In this document: piece after piece, positions 23,201-34,897 of the stretch
How the letters are laid out: each line of letters starts with the position of its first letter
Position numbering within the stretch: the stretch's first letter is position 1
Assembly (NCBI GenBank): GCA_035236585.1
Contig: CP141135.1
Span: forward strand, 3,444,001 to 3,508,000
Source of the DNA: Warburgia ugandensis
Taxonomy: Eukaryota > Streptophyta > Magnoliopsida > Canellales > Canellaceae
Direction: 5' to 3'
DNA: 64,000 nucleotides
Program-made: the position numbers and the translations under genes
The notes under the pieces: generated by a model
Database searches by the model: none
Seen by the model: the letters and a program-made list of their open reading frames with translations, nothing else
What the model was told of the DNA's origin: nothing

Positions 23201-23623
23201 CTCTGAGGGTGAGCATGTATTCTTGAAGGTTTCTCCCATGAAAGGGGTGTTGAGGTTTAGAAATAAAGGGAAGCTTAGCCCCAGGTATATTGGATCTTTC
23301 GAGATCTTACGCAGAGTTGGGGCTGTGGCATATCAGCTAGCCTTACCACCACAGCTAGCAAATTTGCATGACGTCTTTCACGTGTCTATGCTGAGGAAAT
23401 ACGTGCCAGATCCCTCACACGTATTGGAGCAGATCCCAGGAGAGCTATAGTCTGACATGACGTTTGAGGAGAGACCAGTGTGCGTCCTAGATACAAGAGT
23501 CAAGGAGTTAAGGAATAAGACCATTGCCTTGGTCAAAGTACTTTGGCAGCATCATTCACTACAAGAGGCCACTTGGGAGACCTAGGAGGAGATGCGAAAG
23601 ATCTATCCAGAGTTATTTACATA
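20270..23623 (+). pseudogene. gypsy pol: protease, RT, RNase H, integrase, chromodomain-like tail, interrupted
   Basis: Domains in order: aspartic protease with DTGS at 20405-20416; RT from about 20850, with the FVDD catalytic box at 21407-21418; RNase H from about 21811, with YCDAS near 21847 and FTDHKS near 22039; integrase from about 22416, with the HHCC zinc region (CLTCQQ near 22489), catalytic Asp in MDFV and SDRDTR, Glu in TIED, and the GPY/F-like region near 23275. A chromodomain-like tail at 23451-23623 has LVKVLW and EATWE. Breaks are a TAG at 21242, a TAA at 21713, frameshifts near 21750 and 22350, and stops at 23448 and 23584. The catalytic residues are retained, so decay is by truncating changes rather than active-site loss. 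Confidence 0.88.
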
Positions 23624-23660
23624 GAGGTATGTAGCTAAATTTAGAGAACGAAATTTTTAT

Positions 23661-23673
23661 AAGGAGGGAAGGA
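23661..23673 (+). promoter_or_regulatory. gypsy polypurine tract
   Basis: AAGGAGGGAAGGA immediately precedes the 3' LTR and would prime plus-strand synthesis. Confidence 0.85.
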
Positions 23674-26612
23674 TGTAATATCCTTAATTTTTAGGATAAA
23701 ATAGGAAATTGTTAAATAAATAAAAATAAAAAATTTATAAATAGAAATTTTTCCTGAAAACATAAGAATTAGAAAGTGCTCGTCGATACGAATCCAACGC
23801 CACCAAGAACGCAAAAAACGGAGCTCAAACGAAGGAGTTATGAGCCGTCGAAGTAGTAAGGGCAAATTGGTCATTTGATAGAGACGTGTTAGACAGGGGT
23901 CCAAATTGATAATGGCACCCCCGTCTTCCACACGTCTCTACCAGTGCCGGAAAAATCGCCAGAGAGATGTGGAAAGAGACGTGTGGGGAAGAATTTCTCT
24001 TCCCCAAGACTCTAAAACCTATAACTGATCATCCTCAGGAGCCAAAACGCTCAACTTTGAGCGTTCCTCTGGGATTTTTAGCTTAGAACCCTAGCTTTGC
24101 AAGTTCTGAGTTTTCCGGCTAGTGGAACCCTGGCAATACGAGCAACTCTGGCTAGGTGCAAGGTAAGCCTCAAATCTATGTTTTTCATTATTTATTAATT
24201 AGAAAAATAATTAGGAAAGCATTTAAAAATTAGAAAAAAATCAGATTTTTAAGAACCTGTGTCCACGCTACTGTTGGAGCGTGATTTTACGGATCAAACC
24301 TCGCTGTTTGAAAATCGCACCCTCCAACTAGTGCACAAGAAAACCAAGAGCAAACCCGTTAAATTTGGGAGTGATCCAACGGTGGATTTCTCCAGAAAAC
24401 GCAAAAACTAGTACCTAGGGATGATTTTAGGAACTTGAGAAAAATCATTTAAAAACCATGGTTTTTGGCAAAATCAGTGCAAAATGAGGGCATAAATGGA
24501 TTTTAGAGAGAATTTTGAAGAAAATGAAGCAAAAATCACGCAAAACGGGGTTCTATAGCTCCGCCGGAGACGACCAGAATCCGGTCGTCTTCTCCGGCGT
24601 CGTCAACGACGTCGGTGCCCTGGCGCTGATGCCGGGACGCACTCGGGGATGCACGAGGGATGACGCACGCGTGCCGGAAGGGGCCACTTGGCGGTCGCAG
24701 TGGGGCCGGGACGCTGCGCGTCCTGGCGACTGTGACACACGGCACGTGTCCCGTGCGGCGTCTGCGTGTTGGTGCGTCTTCGTGGCACCGATATAAGCCC
24801 GTCTAAACCGACAGAAAAGGGTGCCGCCGGTATAAACCACCTTATGGTGGTCTGGCAGGCCCCATTTGAGGGTAGTTTTCACAAAAACTTGATTTCTGAG
24901 AGCTAGAGAGGTCCAAATCACGATCCGAAAGAGGCATTGTGACCGTATTGACGATGCGGACCTAGTTTTAACTTAAAAATTTAGAAATGACCACTTTTTC
25001 TTTAGAAAAATATTAAAATAGTGATGCGACATGTACATGTGCACTTGAATGTACCAGTTAAAGGGAGTTATTAGCAAGCTAGTGGTCTCACACTGAGGTA
25101 GGTGACGACAACTAATGTTTTGCCTTGATTTTTAAATCATGTTTAAACATAGCATCATGTGTGATCGTGTTTTAAATTTGAAATTCTTATTTACTGTGTA
25201 TTTCACGCGACATTGAGTACAGGATGGTTATTCCAAAGTGAAATCTTTTACTGAATAAACTTATTTAAAATGCTTTTACAAGCATGATGTTAATTAGTTA
25301 TGCTTAATTAAAGGCTTATTTCTTATTATATATATAGAAAATGCATAGATTACATGGAAATGAGAATAGATGCTTATTAGCTGGTCCTTTTATAGGCTAA
25401 CCCCAGGATGATGGGCATGTCTTGGGGATTTCAAGCTATAAGTGCTCTTGAGTTTTAGCATATACATATGATTTTCGTGTTTTATATTTGATGACGGGTG
25501 CTCTCGCCCGGTGGGCGTCATACTATGAGGGATAGGGCCGACCACCCACCTTCCTAGATTATGATGTGATGATTTTGTGATATGATAGACACCTGCCCAT
25601 AAATGGCATTCGGTAGGGGTTTGGTAACATGGATACTCCACACTACCGGTCTGAGCCTTTCCATGGGGACAGACGCTAAGTCTCCCGTTATGGTGTCGAC
25701 AGAGAGCGGCGGTGGTTGATACCTATGGAGGGTTGCCACTGCAACATGATGGCCCATATTCTTATTATGTGTGCATGTATGATGAGCATGGTTATGGATG
25801 GTATGCCTGGGTATGACGACACTCAGAGGTTGACTACGTGTACTCCTGATCAGGGATGTTAGTGCGATGTGGTGAGACCCATTACCTTAGGGTGCCCTTA
25901 TTCTTGTTGTATTCTCCATTTTATTGATTCATGTCACGTTTTAACTCCGTGAATTTCATGTTTTAGCATATGGAATAAATTGGCATTTATTTGAACATGA
26001 CATTATGATATCATTATTTTCATAAATGTTAGACTTTTCATCAGAGTTATTCATTATTTCTTTCATTTATTACATTAATTGTCTATGTACCTACACAAGG
26101 GATAGCTTGCTGAGGCATTGCTTTGTTTTGCAATGCCTTAGATCTCGAGCGCGATAACAGGAAAGGCAAGGCTGTTGAGAAGCTGTGAGAGTTGTTGAAG
26201 ACCATTTTTCTATAGTGTTAGACAGTGATGTGAGTCATTAAACAGGATTATCATTTGGATTTTATTATGGACTGCATACTTTATATTTGGATGTGATTTA
26301 GATGTTTGGACATTTATATGGGATGTTATGATGGATAGACCCTGGGCCATATTATTATTGTGTTTTGGACATTTATTTGAATTAAAATAAAAGCGCCTAT
26401 TTATTTGACGTTGATTTGTACGCAGATTATTTATTTATGTTTAAATTACATGTACGCCATTTTAAGAAAGAAAAACTAACACTCGGAGTTTTTAAGATAG
26501 GTTTAGTAAAATGTTAAATAAATCTTTTCTCATGGGATCCCAAATGCTCTTATTTAAAATGTCATTATTATTATAAAAAAAAAAAATTGTCTTAAAAATC
26601 CAGAGTGTTACA
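23674..26612 (+). repeat. gypsy 3' LTR (2,939 bp)
   Basis: Starts TGTAATATCC and ends GTGTTACA. It retains a longer GC-rich block near 24590-24790 than the 5' LTR. Confidence 0.93.
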
Positions 26613-26617
26613 GTTAA

Positions 26618-27349
26618 TCTTCAGGGCTCTGATTTTGACATGGTCCCTATACGAGTGAGATAGAATCAAATAAGTCAATCTTGACCGTACATAGCAGACC
26701 ATCTTCCTTGGCAGGATCTCAGCCGTTGCTTTTACGTTAAATGAAACTTATCTTGTTCGATAGGTAACTCTTGGATTCTCATTAGTCCGATTTGGAGGGT
26801 CAAGTTTATTCGATTGACAGTGTTTGACGGCAATGGAGACGGCGACGATCTGCATTGTTTGATGGCACACAGGATGAATGGATTCGGATCTCTTTAAACT
26901 TAATATCATTTGTTTACCCGCTTTTCTAACAGTTGTACAGATCTACTGTTTGCAGTCCATTTTACAAACACGAATATCGGAGGCTAGGATCAACAGTGCC
27001 CATGAGTAGAACGGTCTGTGGGCCCTAAACTCACCCCAATTCACCCACATCCAATGTATCAATGATGTAGATCCAGCTTCTCGATCAACTCAAATTCATA
27101 GTGCCATTGAGATCTAACAGCAACAAAGATGAAGTATCCACCTTAAAAATTCAATAGATTATTCCTTTTGCATACATTTTTTAATTAGCAAACCGATTTG
27201 CGACATACAAAGACAGACCCATAGACCCACAAACAAGCAGGTGCGTAACCTTCACATGAGATCGAGTAGGCAGCTGCAGCCATTAATGGTACATTTTATT
27301 CTAGGGACACTCTTAAGGAAAGGACCACCGAAGGTCACATTTTGATGTC
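26618..27349. other. spacer between the gypsy element and the defensin relic
   Basis: No gene. The part near 27200-27320 is a single diverged copy of the 110-bp 3'-flank unit found downstream of the intact defensin (35017-35236), so it is the old 3' flank of the relic. Confidence 0.6.
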
Positions 27350-27490
27350 CTAACAGTTCTTAACGCAGAAGCATTGGCAACGGAATCCTCGGCAGTGCCC
27401 GTCAGGGAAGCGTTCGGTCTTGCAAACGTTGGCACAGTTGCTGCGTCTCACGCATGGCCCTGCAATCTTGTGGCTTCTTCGTCTCCATCT
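27350..27490 (-). pseudogene. defensin pseudogene, exon 2
   Basis: On the minus strand the C-terminal two thirds of a plant defensin is open to a TAG at 27350-27352: [20 protein letters not shown] and CFCVKNC are recognisable. Compared with the intact paralogue, about 26 nt that carry the first cysteine are deleted near 27465, shifting the frame. An extra cysteine replaces an Arg before the CFC motif. The matching exon 1 is at 33416-33480, beyond a Copia insertion, so the gene is cut in two. Confidence 0.88.
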
Positions 27491-27661
27491 CTTCAAGCAA
27501 AAATTTAGAGCCCCAATTTAGTGAGTTCGGAATATATTTGAAATGATAACATTTCCATCAAATTTCAAGAAAAGTTTAATATTTGCAAAGAATAAAAGTT
27601 TTATTCTGGGCATTATATGACAGAAAAAAAAGAAATATTGCTTTCTATAATGGGCCAAACC

Positions 27662-27664
<3 letters not shown>

Positions 27665-27710
<46 letters not shown>
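27665..27710. repeat. (AT)n microsatellite
   Basis: About 23 AT units. Copies of TATGGGCCAAACCATA-like sequence lie on both sides at about 27650 and 27730, suggesting a small duplication around the repeat. Confidence 0.85.
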
Positions 27711-27712
<2 letters not shown>

Positions 27713-27829
27713 GGCCATTCCTTCATATTATGGGCCAAACCATAGTCTAGAAGAACTTATATATAAGATGATCTTAACCATCCAATCTAATAAGTTACTA
27801 GAAGAAATAAATGATAATAGACTAAAAAG

Positions 27830-27989
27830 GGCAACTTAGTCCATGAAACTCCCCGATGTGTGGAATTCCAAGAAGTGGCAGACCACAAGAGTCCATGGTA
27901 TGCAGCATTATCTTGCATTTTTACAAGAGGTTGTTTCCAAATCTCGAACCCGTAAGCAACTTTACCATTACTCCAAGGCTCCCCTTTAT
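27830..27989 (-). repeat. Au-type SINE, diverged
   Basis: The right half is recognisable ('ATCTTGCATTTTTACAAGAGG', read in part; 'ACTCCAAGGCTCCCCTTT'). The left half is decayed. Its right end coincides with the start of the 18.7-kb duplicated block. Confidence 0.7.
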
Positions 27990-28124
27990 AAATGGACTAC
28001 TAATCCATATATTCAATGGTTAAATGTCCACAAATCATCTTCATATGACATACACGACGGACAACTAAGCTTCTGGTGGAATTTTCCTTTACCACGTAGC
28101 TATTATCAATGGCTAGAGACCTAG

Positions 28125-28525
28125 TGATACGGTCCATCCCCATATAAAGAAGTTGGTAAACCTGCCAAAATGGGATAATGATTAATTAAGATAAGGATAA
28201 GAATGTTAGATAAGGATGTTAAATAAGGATGGTCAGATAAGGATAAGAATATTACATAATGATGATCAGATAAGGATATTATATAAGGATAATTATATAG
28301 GGACATCAGATAGAGTTTGATTTAATATAGAAAATACCAAGCCTTCTTCTAAGCTTCTACAAATAGGAGTCAGAGACAATGTTGAAGGTATCTCAATAAT
28401 TGTCTCCTCATAGTAAAAATCATATTCCCCCTCTTTCAGTGGATGTAGGTCAAATTGGCTGAACAATGTAAATCTATTGTGTTGTGTGTTTGCGATGACG
28501 CTTTAATTTTAGTTTCTACATAACA
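28125..28525 (+). repeat. Copia A 5' LTR
   Basis: TGATACGGTCC to ATAACA, rich in GATAAGGATAAGAAT-like short repeats near 28185-28300. A partial primer-binding site (GTATCAGAGC) follows at about 28530. Confidence 0.85.
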
Positions 28526-29128
28526 AGTAGTATCAGAGCTAGTGAATACCTGAGGAGTGCCAAAGGAGATTGGAGTTTAGTTTAGAAGCAGACCGAGGTG
28601 CGGCCTAGGTCCACATCTAGTCCTAGCCGTCGAGCCCAGATAAGAGAAAGTTCAAATAAAAGAACGCCTAGATAAGAGAACCTTTTTTTTTTTTTTTGAG
28701 GATCAGGCGTCAAACATAGACATTCTCAATAGCCAAGAGGGTCGTTTGAATGGCTATTGCGTGGAGGAGAAAACGAGAAACCAATAGGTTAGGATTTCAT
28801 CCCTAGACTTTTATACTAAGTGTTCAAAAATGCTAGTCTCCGTTTGATAAGGTCACCCTCTAAAGCTAGAAATAAACTATACCATTATTGATAGTGACAC
28901 CCCATGATGGCTTAAATTAATAGCCCACAAAATTACTTGGGCACCCCTTTATGCCTAATTAGCACCCCCAATTTTGATGGTGACACCTTCATGTACAAGA
29001 AAATTTAGAATACCCGTCAAATTTGTGAAAAATACCCTTCCTAAGGTTTTTGATAGTTTTAGACTCAACTATACACTCCATTTTTTACAATTTAACTCAG
29101 AAAAGGTAGAAACAAAGTTTAAGAACCC

Positions 29129-30041
29129 ATGGAGGAGTCCGGTTCAAGAAATATGGTGGTTGGAGCGATGATAAAATTCAACACCACTAATTATACTCTG
29201 TGGAGACCTAGGATGGAAAATCTTTTATACTGTAAAGATCTCCATTATACACTAGATGATCAAGGAAAAAGACCTGAGGGAGTTTCAAAAAAGGACTTGA
29301 TTAAAATGAACAAGAAAACTACAAGTTAGAGTAGACAGTGGATCAACCATAGCGTATTTCACCACGTGGCCTAAGAAAAAAATGCTTATATTCTCTGAAA
29401 CAAGTTAGAAAATAAGTATCATGATAAGACCGCTCAAATAAGGTCTTGCTAATTAAAAGGCTTGTAATCCTCAAACTAATGAGCTGAATGACAACAGTTA
29501 AACATACTAGTGAATTTTAGAATCTAGTAAATTAGGTACGATCAGTGGCACTACAACTAGGAAATGAATCACGGGCCCTGCTACTATTAAGTTCTCTACC
29601 AAAAAGCTGTAGGATACTAGTAATCTCTCTTAGCAACTTGCAAAAGGAAAACTGACCATGGCTATAATCAGGAATGCCCTATTCAACGAGGAGGCTAGAA
29701 GAAAAGAAACCAGCACAAACCACTCACATGACTTGGTAATAGAAAATAAGCATAGCGAGAGAGACAAGAATGGGGGGAAAAGTAGGAGCAGATGCAGGGG
29801 GAGATCGCAAACTTGCGATAGATCAAATAGTCAACCTAGAGGACAATTCAAGTGCTTCAATTGTAGCATTACAGGTCATATGAAGAAGGATAGTGGAAAA
29901 GTCAAGAGGGAGATGGAACAAAGCAAACTAAAGAAGGACAATGGCGAAACACTAATCACCATCGCTCAGGACATAGCAGTGCTCACTACTAAAGAGGAAA
30001 AGTACTTGCACGTGGCCAAGAGTGAAGCAAAGTGGGTATAG
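29129..30041 (+). pseudogene. Copia A gag remnant
   Basis: An ATG at 29129 opens a gag-like N-terminus (FNTTNYTLWRPRMENLL). The frame breaks near 29327. A zinc knuckle at 29853-29894 reads CFNCSITGHMKKDS, with its last cysteine replaced by Ser. Confidence 0.8.
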
Positions 30042-30520
30042 ATACGGTAGCTACCTACTATGCCACTCCACATAAGGACTTCTTCACTACCTGCAAGAGA
30101 CTTTCGCATGATAAAGATGGGGAATGACAGTTCCTCAAGAATAACTAAGATCAGTGATATACAGATAAAGACAAACATTGGCTACACAGTGGTGTTAAAG
30201 GAGGTGTGGCACATACAGGAACTCAAGTAGAACCTGATCTTAGTCACAGCTTTTAACAGAAAAGGCTACTCTAACTACTTCAGCAACAACACCTAGAAAT
30301 TGAAGAAAGGAGCGATGATTGTAGCAAAAGGGCATATCTACAACACACTATACAAGACTCACATGAGAATATCTAGAGACAACCTTAACACAATAGAGGA
30401 TAATGTATCACCAAAATAGCCAAAGGTATAACTCTTAAACTGTGTAACTACCATTTATTTGGTAAGCAACACGGAGTTGCTTTCTCTTCTTCTAGTAATA
30501 AAAGAAAAGAACTTTTTAGT

Positions 30521-31170
30521 TTGGTGTACCCGAATGTATGTAGTCCCATGGAAGTAGAGTCACTAGATGGGAACAAATATTTTGTAATCTTTATAAATTA
30601 TACGTCGAGAACGGTATGGGTGTATTTTGTAAAAAATAAGGACCAAGTATTTGAACACTTTAAGAGATTCCATGCAATTATGGAACAACAAATTGTAAAG
30701 AAATTAAAGTGTCTAGGATCACACAATAGAGAAGAATACACATCAAAAGAGTCCAGAGCATTTTGAGAAGTGCAAGACATTCGAACTAGAAGACAGTTCC
30801 ACATACCTTACAGCACAATGGAGTGCCTAAAAGAATAAACCAGACAATTGTAGAGAGAGTAAGATGTATGCTCAATATGACTAAGCTATCTAAGTCATTC
30901 TAAGGTGAAGCTGTGAGAATTGCCTACTACCTAATCAATAGATCACTGTCAACGCCACTAGACTTCGAAGTCCTAGAATAGAAGTGGAGTGGCAAGAAGA
31001 TGACCTATTCGCACCTAAGGATGCTAATGTGTGAAGCTTTTGCTATTGATATGAAGTCCACTTCTAGTATCTTCATTGGATATGGAGATGAAGAAATCGA
31101 ATACAGATTATGGGACCCTGAAGCGAGAAGGAGCATCCGAAGTAGAGATATAGTGTTTCATGAGAATTAG
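30521..31170 (+). pseudogene. Copia A integrase remnant
   Basis: The core is recognisable (NKYFVIFINYTSRTVWVYF near 30570, with HFKRFHAIME near 30655). The first catalytic Asp position reads Asn (PNVCSPM) and the second is His (GSHNREEY), so strand transfer is lost. Several stops follow. Confidence 0.8.
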
Positions 31171-31449
31171 TTATATGAAGAATCAAGAAAGATTAATAAA
31201 GATGATATTAGTGCTCCAGTTCTAGTACTTAATTCCGTACCAAGGTAGGTTGACTCAGAAGCTATGCCTAAAGTTGAAGAAGAGGCAAAGGAACTTGAGC
31301 TGGGGGAACATCAACCCCCTGCACATAAGGATGTAGGAACATCAGATGGTGGATCAACTTCTCAGCCAGAAGTAGAGCCTCAACCAAAGATGTCAACAAG
31401 AGGTCGTATTTTGACTCCAGCATAAAAATATCTGTTATCAGAATATATC

Positions 31450-32970
31450 ATGCCCACTAATGAGGAGGAGTCAGAGAGTTTTCAGCAAGCCCTGATGCAT
31501 GTAGACAAGGGCAAATGGGTGCAAGCAATACAAGAGAAAACTAGCTCACTAAAGAAAAATCAGACATATAAGCTAGTGAAACTTCTCAAGGGAAAAAGAG
31601 CACTAAAGAACAAGTGGGTCTTCAAGTTGAAAAGAGGCAACAACAAAAAACCAATTAAGTACAAAGCGTGATTGGTCGTCAAAGGCTTAGAACAGATGAA
31701 AAGAATTGACTTTGACAAGATCTTCTCACTGATAGTGAAGATAACATTAATTAGGATCATACTTGGACTAATGGTGAGACAAAACCTATAGCTTAAGCAG
31801 ATGGATGTAAAGACAACTTTTCTACATGAAGATTTAGAAGAAGAGATATAGATACAACAACCAGAGGGTTTTGAAGTTAAAGGAAAGATGCATTTAGTGT
31901 ACAAGTTGAAGAAAAGTCTCTATAGTCTTAAGCAAACGCCAAGGCAGTGGTACAAGAAGTTTGATTTATTCACGACGAGTCAAGGTTTCAAAAGGACAGC
32001 TACAAATCAGTGTGTGTACATGCAAAAAATACCTGAGGGTAAATTTGTCATTCTCCTATTTTTTATATAAATGATATGCTAATAGTTGGTCAGCATACAA
32101 CCATGATTAGTACATTGAAAAGGGAGTTATTTGTCTTTTGAGGTGAAGGACTTAGGAGCAGCTAAATAGATCTTGGGGATGAAGATCACATATGACAGGA
32201 AAGCAAGAAAGTTGTAGCTGTCACAAGAAAAGTACATTGAATGAGTAATTAAGTGATTCAACATGGAGAGGTCAAGCCAGTCAATGCTCTATTTGGCAAT
32301 CATTTCAAATTGAGAAAACAAATGTGTCCCTCAACAACACAGGAGACAGACAGAATGGCTGTGATTTCTGCAGTTTGGAGTTTAATGCATGTGATGATGT
32401 GTACAAGACCGAATATCACTCATGCAGTAGGTGTTGTGAGCAGATTTATGTCCAACCCAGGCAATGATCATAAGAAAGCTGTGAAGTGGATACGAAAGTA
32501 CATGAAGGGTACATCTAAACTGTGCTTGTATTTTGGAAGTACAGAGATAATCCTAGAAAGATTTACAAATGCTGATATGGTAGAAGATCTTAATTGAAGA
32601 AAGTCAACATTAGGATTTCTTTTCACTTTTGCAGGAGAGCTATATCTTAACAGTCCAAATTACAGAAGTGTGTGGCTCTATTGACAATAGAAGTTGTGTA
32701 TATTACCATAGCTAAAGCATGTAAAGAACTATTGAGGATAAAGCGGTTTCTTCAAGAAATTGATATCATGCAAGAAGAGTATAAGACACATTATGACAGT
32801 TAGAGGGCTTTGGACTTGAGCAAGAACTCAATGTATCATATGCGCATAAAGCACACTGACATACAGTATCACTTGATACGGGAGGTGATAGAAGAACAAA
32901 TGTTAAAATTGAAAAAGATTCACACTGATGAGAATCCTGTAGTCATGCTAACAAATGTCGTAACTATGAG
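31450..32970 (+). pseudogene. Copia A reverse transcriptase and RNase H remnant
   Basis: RT shows KNKWVFKLKRG near 31607, QMDVKTTFLH near 31798 and KKSLYSLKQTPRQWYKKF near 31909. The catalytic YVDD box reads YIND at 32064-32075 and is in a shifted frame. RNase H shows ERFTNADM near 32558 and KSTLGFLFTFAG near 32600. Multiple TAG and TGA stops interrupt it. Confidence 0.85.
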
Positions 32971-33048
32971 AAACTAGTACTATGTAGAAACATGTTAGGT
33001 ATGAACTAAGACTTGAAAAGTATGGCATGGGGATGTGAGGGGGAGAAT

Positions 33049-33413
33049 TGATATATTTCATGCCCATATAAAGAAGTTGGTGAACCTACCAAAATGGGAT
33101 AATGTTTAAGCAGGATGAAGATCAATCGGGATAAGGATAAGAATATTAGATAGGGATGTTAGATACGGATAAGAATGTTAGATTAGGATAATCAAATAAG
33201 GATGTTTAATAAGGATTATCAAATAGAGTTTGAGTTAATGTAAAAAAAATCAAGCCTTCCTCTGAACTTCCACAAGTAGGAGCCAGAGACAGTGTTGAAG
33301 GCATCCCTATAATTGCCTTTTCCCGAGGATGTAGGCCAAATTGGTTGAACCACGCAAATCTATTACGTTGTGTGTGTTTATGATGATGTTTTAATTGTAG
33401 TCTCTGCATAACA
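33049..33413 (+). repeat. Copia A 3' LTR
   Basis: It is preceded by the purine tract GTGAGGGGGAGAA and runs from TGATATATTTC to GCATAACA. It is diverged and shorter relative to the 5' LTR. Confidence 0.85.
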
Positions 33414-33415
33414 AC

Positions 33416-33480
33416 GAGTAGCTACAAGAAGCAAAACAAGCAACAAAATCACTGGGAAAGAGCCCTGTTCGGAGCTCCAT
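33416..33480 (-). pseudogene. defensin pseudogene, exon 1 (split from exon 2 by Copia)
   Basis: ATG at 33478-33480. The sequence is homologous to exon 1 of the intact gene at 35840-35903 and would encode a signal peptide, but one extra C near codon 9 shifts the frame (MELRTGLFPS, then off-frame). The Copia 3' LTR ends about 3 bp from the exon end, where the intron donor should be. The upstream region also matches the intact gene's promoter, but its TATA box has decayed. Confidence 0.82.
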
Positions 33481-34421
33481 TGCAAGATCAAGATAGAGAG
33501 GGAGTTTGGTCATGAACAAGAGAAGGGAGACCTTAAGCTTACATAGGAAATTGTAGGCTGCTTTTAACTTTTGATCTCTTTGCAAATAAAATATAATATG
33601 ATCATGGTCCTGGTCCTGGTCCTGGATCATTGGAACTGATAGCATGGAATATGTTGGGCGCGCTCACTAGATATTTTGATCATCATATATACCTACCAGA
33701 CTGCCACAAAGTTAGATTGGAGACACGGAAAACGCATTTGATCAATCCCTTCGGTAGAGCGAGCGTGGCAAAGAATTTGGCAACGTGTTTCTGATAGAAA
33801 TTTCAGTGGTTAGGGCCAAGGATTTTCCAATGAGGAAATTGTGACTTGGAAATGGAACATTTTTTTTCACTTTTTACGGTATCAATATTGATCCGATCTT
33901 GTATTTTATCCATGATTGAGAGGTTCCTATCAACCTAATGGGGCCCCACAGTCACGATAGATGAACGGTTGAAAGTGAAAAGGATTTTTTACATTAACGA
34001 TACTCAAACTTCCTTCTTTTCTTCTAATGAAATCCCACAAGCTGAATGGTTTTATCACGGGAAACAGTTAAAAGCTTTGTATAAACAACGACGGAAAACA
34101 CCATATCTTGGAGCATAGAATTGCCTAATCAGTGTTATAATTTCGGCTATTAGATACCCCAAGCAGATGCAATCAGATGAACCGATCGGATCTTTCAAAG
34201 CTGGGCCCCTTAAAGTGCGTGTTTAATGTCGACAGAAAGGCCCCACTTGTATAACTTTCCAATTTTTATCAGGTGCATGGGCCATAACTCATCAACGGTG
34301 TACGTTTACAGATGATCATTCACCTTAAACATCAATGCCTTCTGAAGTCCTCAATCGTTAGATCTATTAATTAAGGTCACAGTCCTAATTTAATCTAAAA
34401 CCAAGAGATGACCCTTTTAAA
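33481..34421. other. non-coding DNA upstream of the defensin relic
   Basis: Includes the relic's decayed promoter (33481-33560, aligned to 35904-36010). The remainder shows no gene. Confidence 0.5.
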
Positions 34422-34536
34422 GCTCTATAGTACGTAACCTTACCTTGTATATTTGCAAGAGGTTATTTTTACATCTCGAACTAGTGACCTCTAGGTCACA
34501 CGACGACGACTCTACCGTTGTGCCAAGGCTCCCCTT
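34422..34536 (-). repeat. Au-type SINE, 3'-truncated, with target duplication
   Basis: The tRNA-like half is intact ('CTAGTGACCTCTAGGTCAC', 'TGTGCCAAGGCTCCCCTT'). The flanks repeat 'ATGACCCTTTTAAA' (from 34409) and 'ATGACTCTTTTAAA' (from 34542). Confidence 0.83.
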
Positions 34537-34713
34537 CAAGAAATGACTCTTTTAAAAAGGCTGAAAATAGCTTATTGACTAAAATCTAAATGAAATTGGT
34601 GATAATCAATTACCGAAGACAAGAATGTGGTGGTTATTATCCTAGAGAGGTTAGAACTAGACAATGGAGAGTAATCAAAAGTTGAAGATGCATTAGCTAA
34701 CTATGCCTTAGAT

Positions 34714-34897
34714 AAAGGGCAGCCCCTGTGCCCAAAGCTCCTGCCTATGTGGGGTCCGATAAAAAGGTGGGCCACAAGGGTCTATAATATGTATCTTTAT
34801 CTTGTATTTTTATAAGAAGCTGTTTTCATGTCTTGAACCCGTGACCTCAAGGTCACACGACGACGATGCAATTTTAGCATTGCTCAAGGCTCCCTTC
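34714..34897 (-). repeat. Au-type SINE, full length
   Basis: Spans AAAGGGCAGCCCC to CAAGGCTCCCTTC, flanked by 'CTATGCCTTA' (34701) and 'CTATGCTTTA' (34901), a one-mismatch target duplication. Confidence 0.87.

Larger units (their letters stand above)
16174..26612 (+). mobile_element. Ty3/gypsy LTR retrotransposon, Tekay-like chromovirus
   Basis: The element is 10,439 bp, flanked by the 5-bp target duplication GTTAA at 16169-16173 and 26613-26617. LTRs begin TGTAATA and end TTACA. The gene order AP-RT-RNase H-integrase with a chromodomain-like tail is that of Ty3/gypsy chromoviruses. The LTR length of nearly 3 kb and integrase tail favour the Tekay branch, which I infer rather than show. Coding is interrupted by several stops and frameshifts, so it is not autonomous. 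The LTRs carry scattered substitutions and one 95-bp length difference, so the insertion is not very recent. Confidence 0.93.
28125..33413 (+). mobile_element. Copia-type LTR retrotransposon (Tork/Tnt1-like), copy A, degenerate
   Basis: The 5' LTR is 28125-28525 (401 bp) and the 3' LTR 33049-33413 (365 bp). Both begin TGATA and end ATAACA and are clearly diverged from each other, so the insertion is old. The order gag, integrase, RT, RNase H is diagnostic of Copia. The flanks (CCTAG left, ACGAG right) are not a target duplication, which fits inter-element recombination or decay. The right LTR end abuts defensin exon 1 at 33416. Confidence 0.9.

Noticed and set aside
28125..33413. An active Copia element
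   Set aside because: Integrase and RT active-site acids are replaced, stops are frequent, and the two LTRs are diverged.
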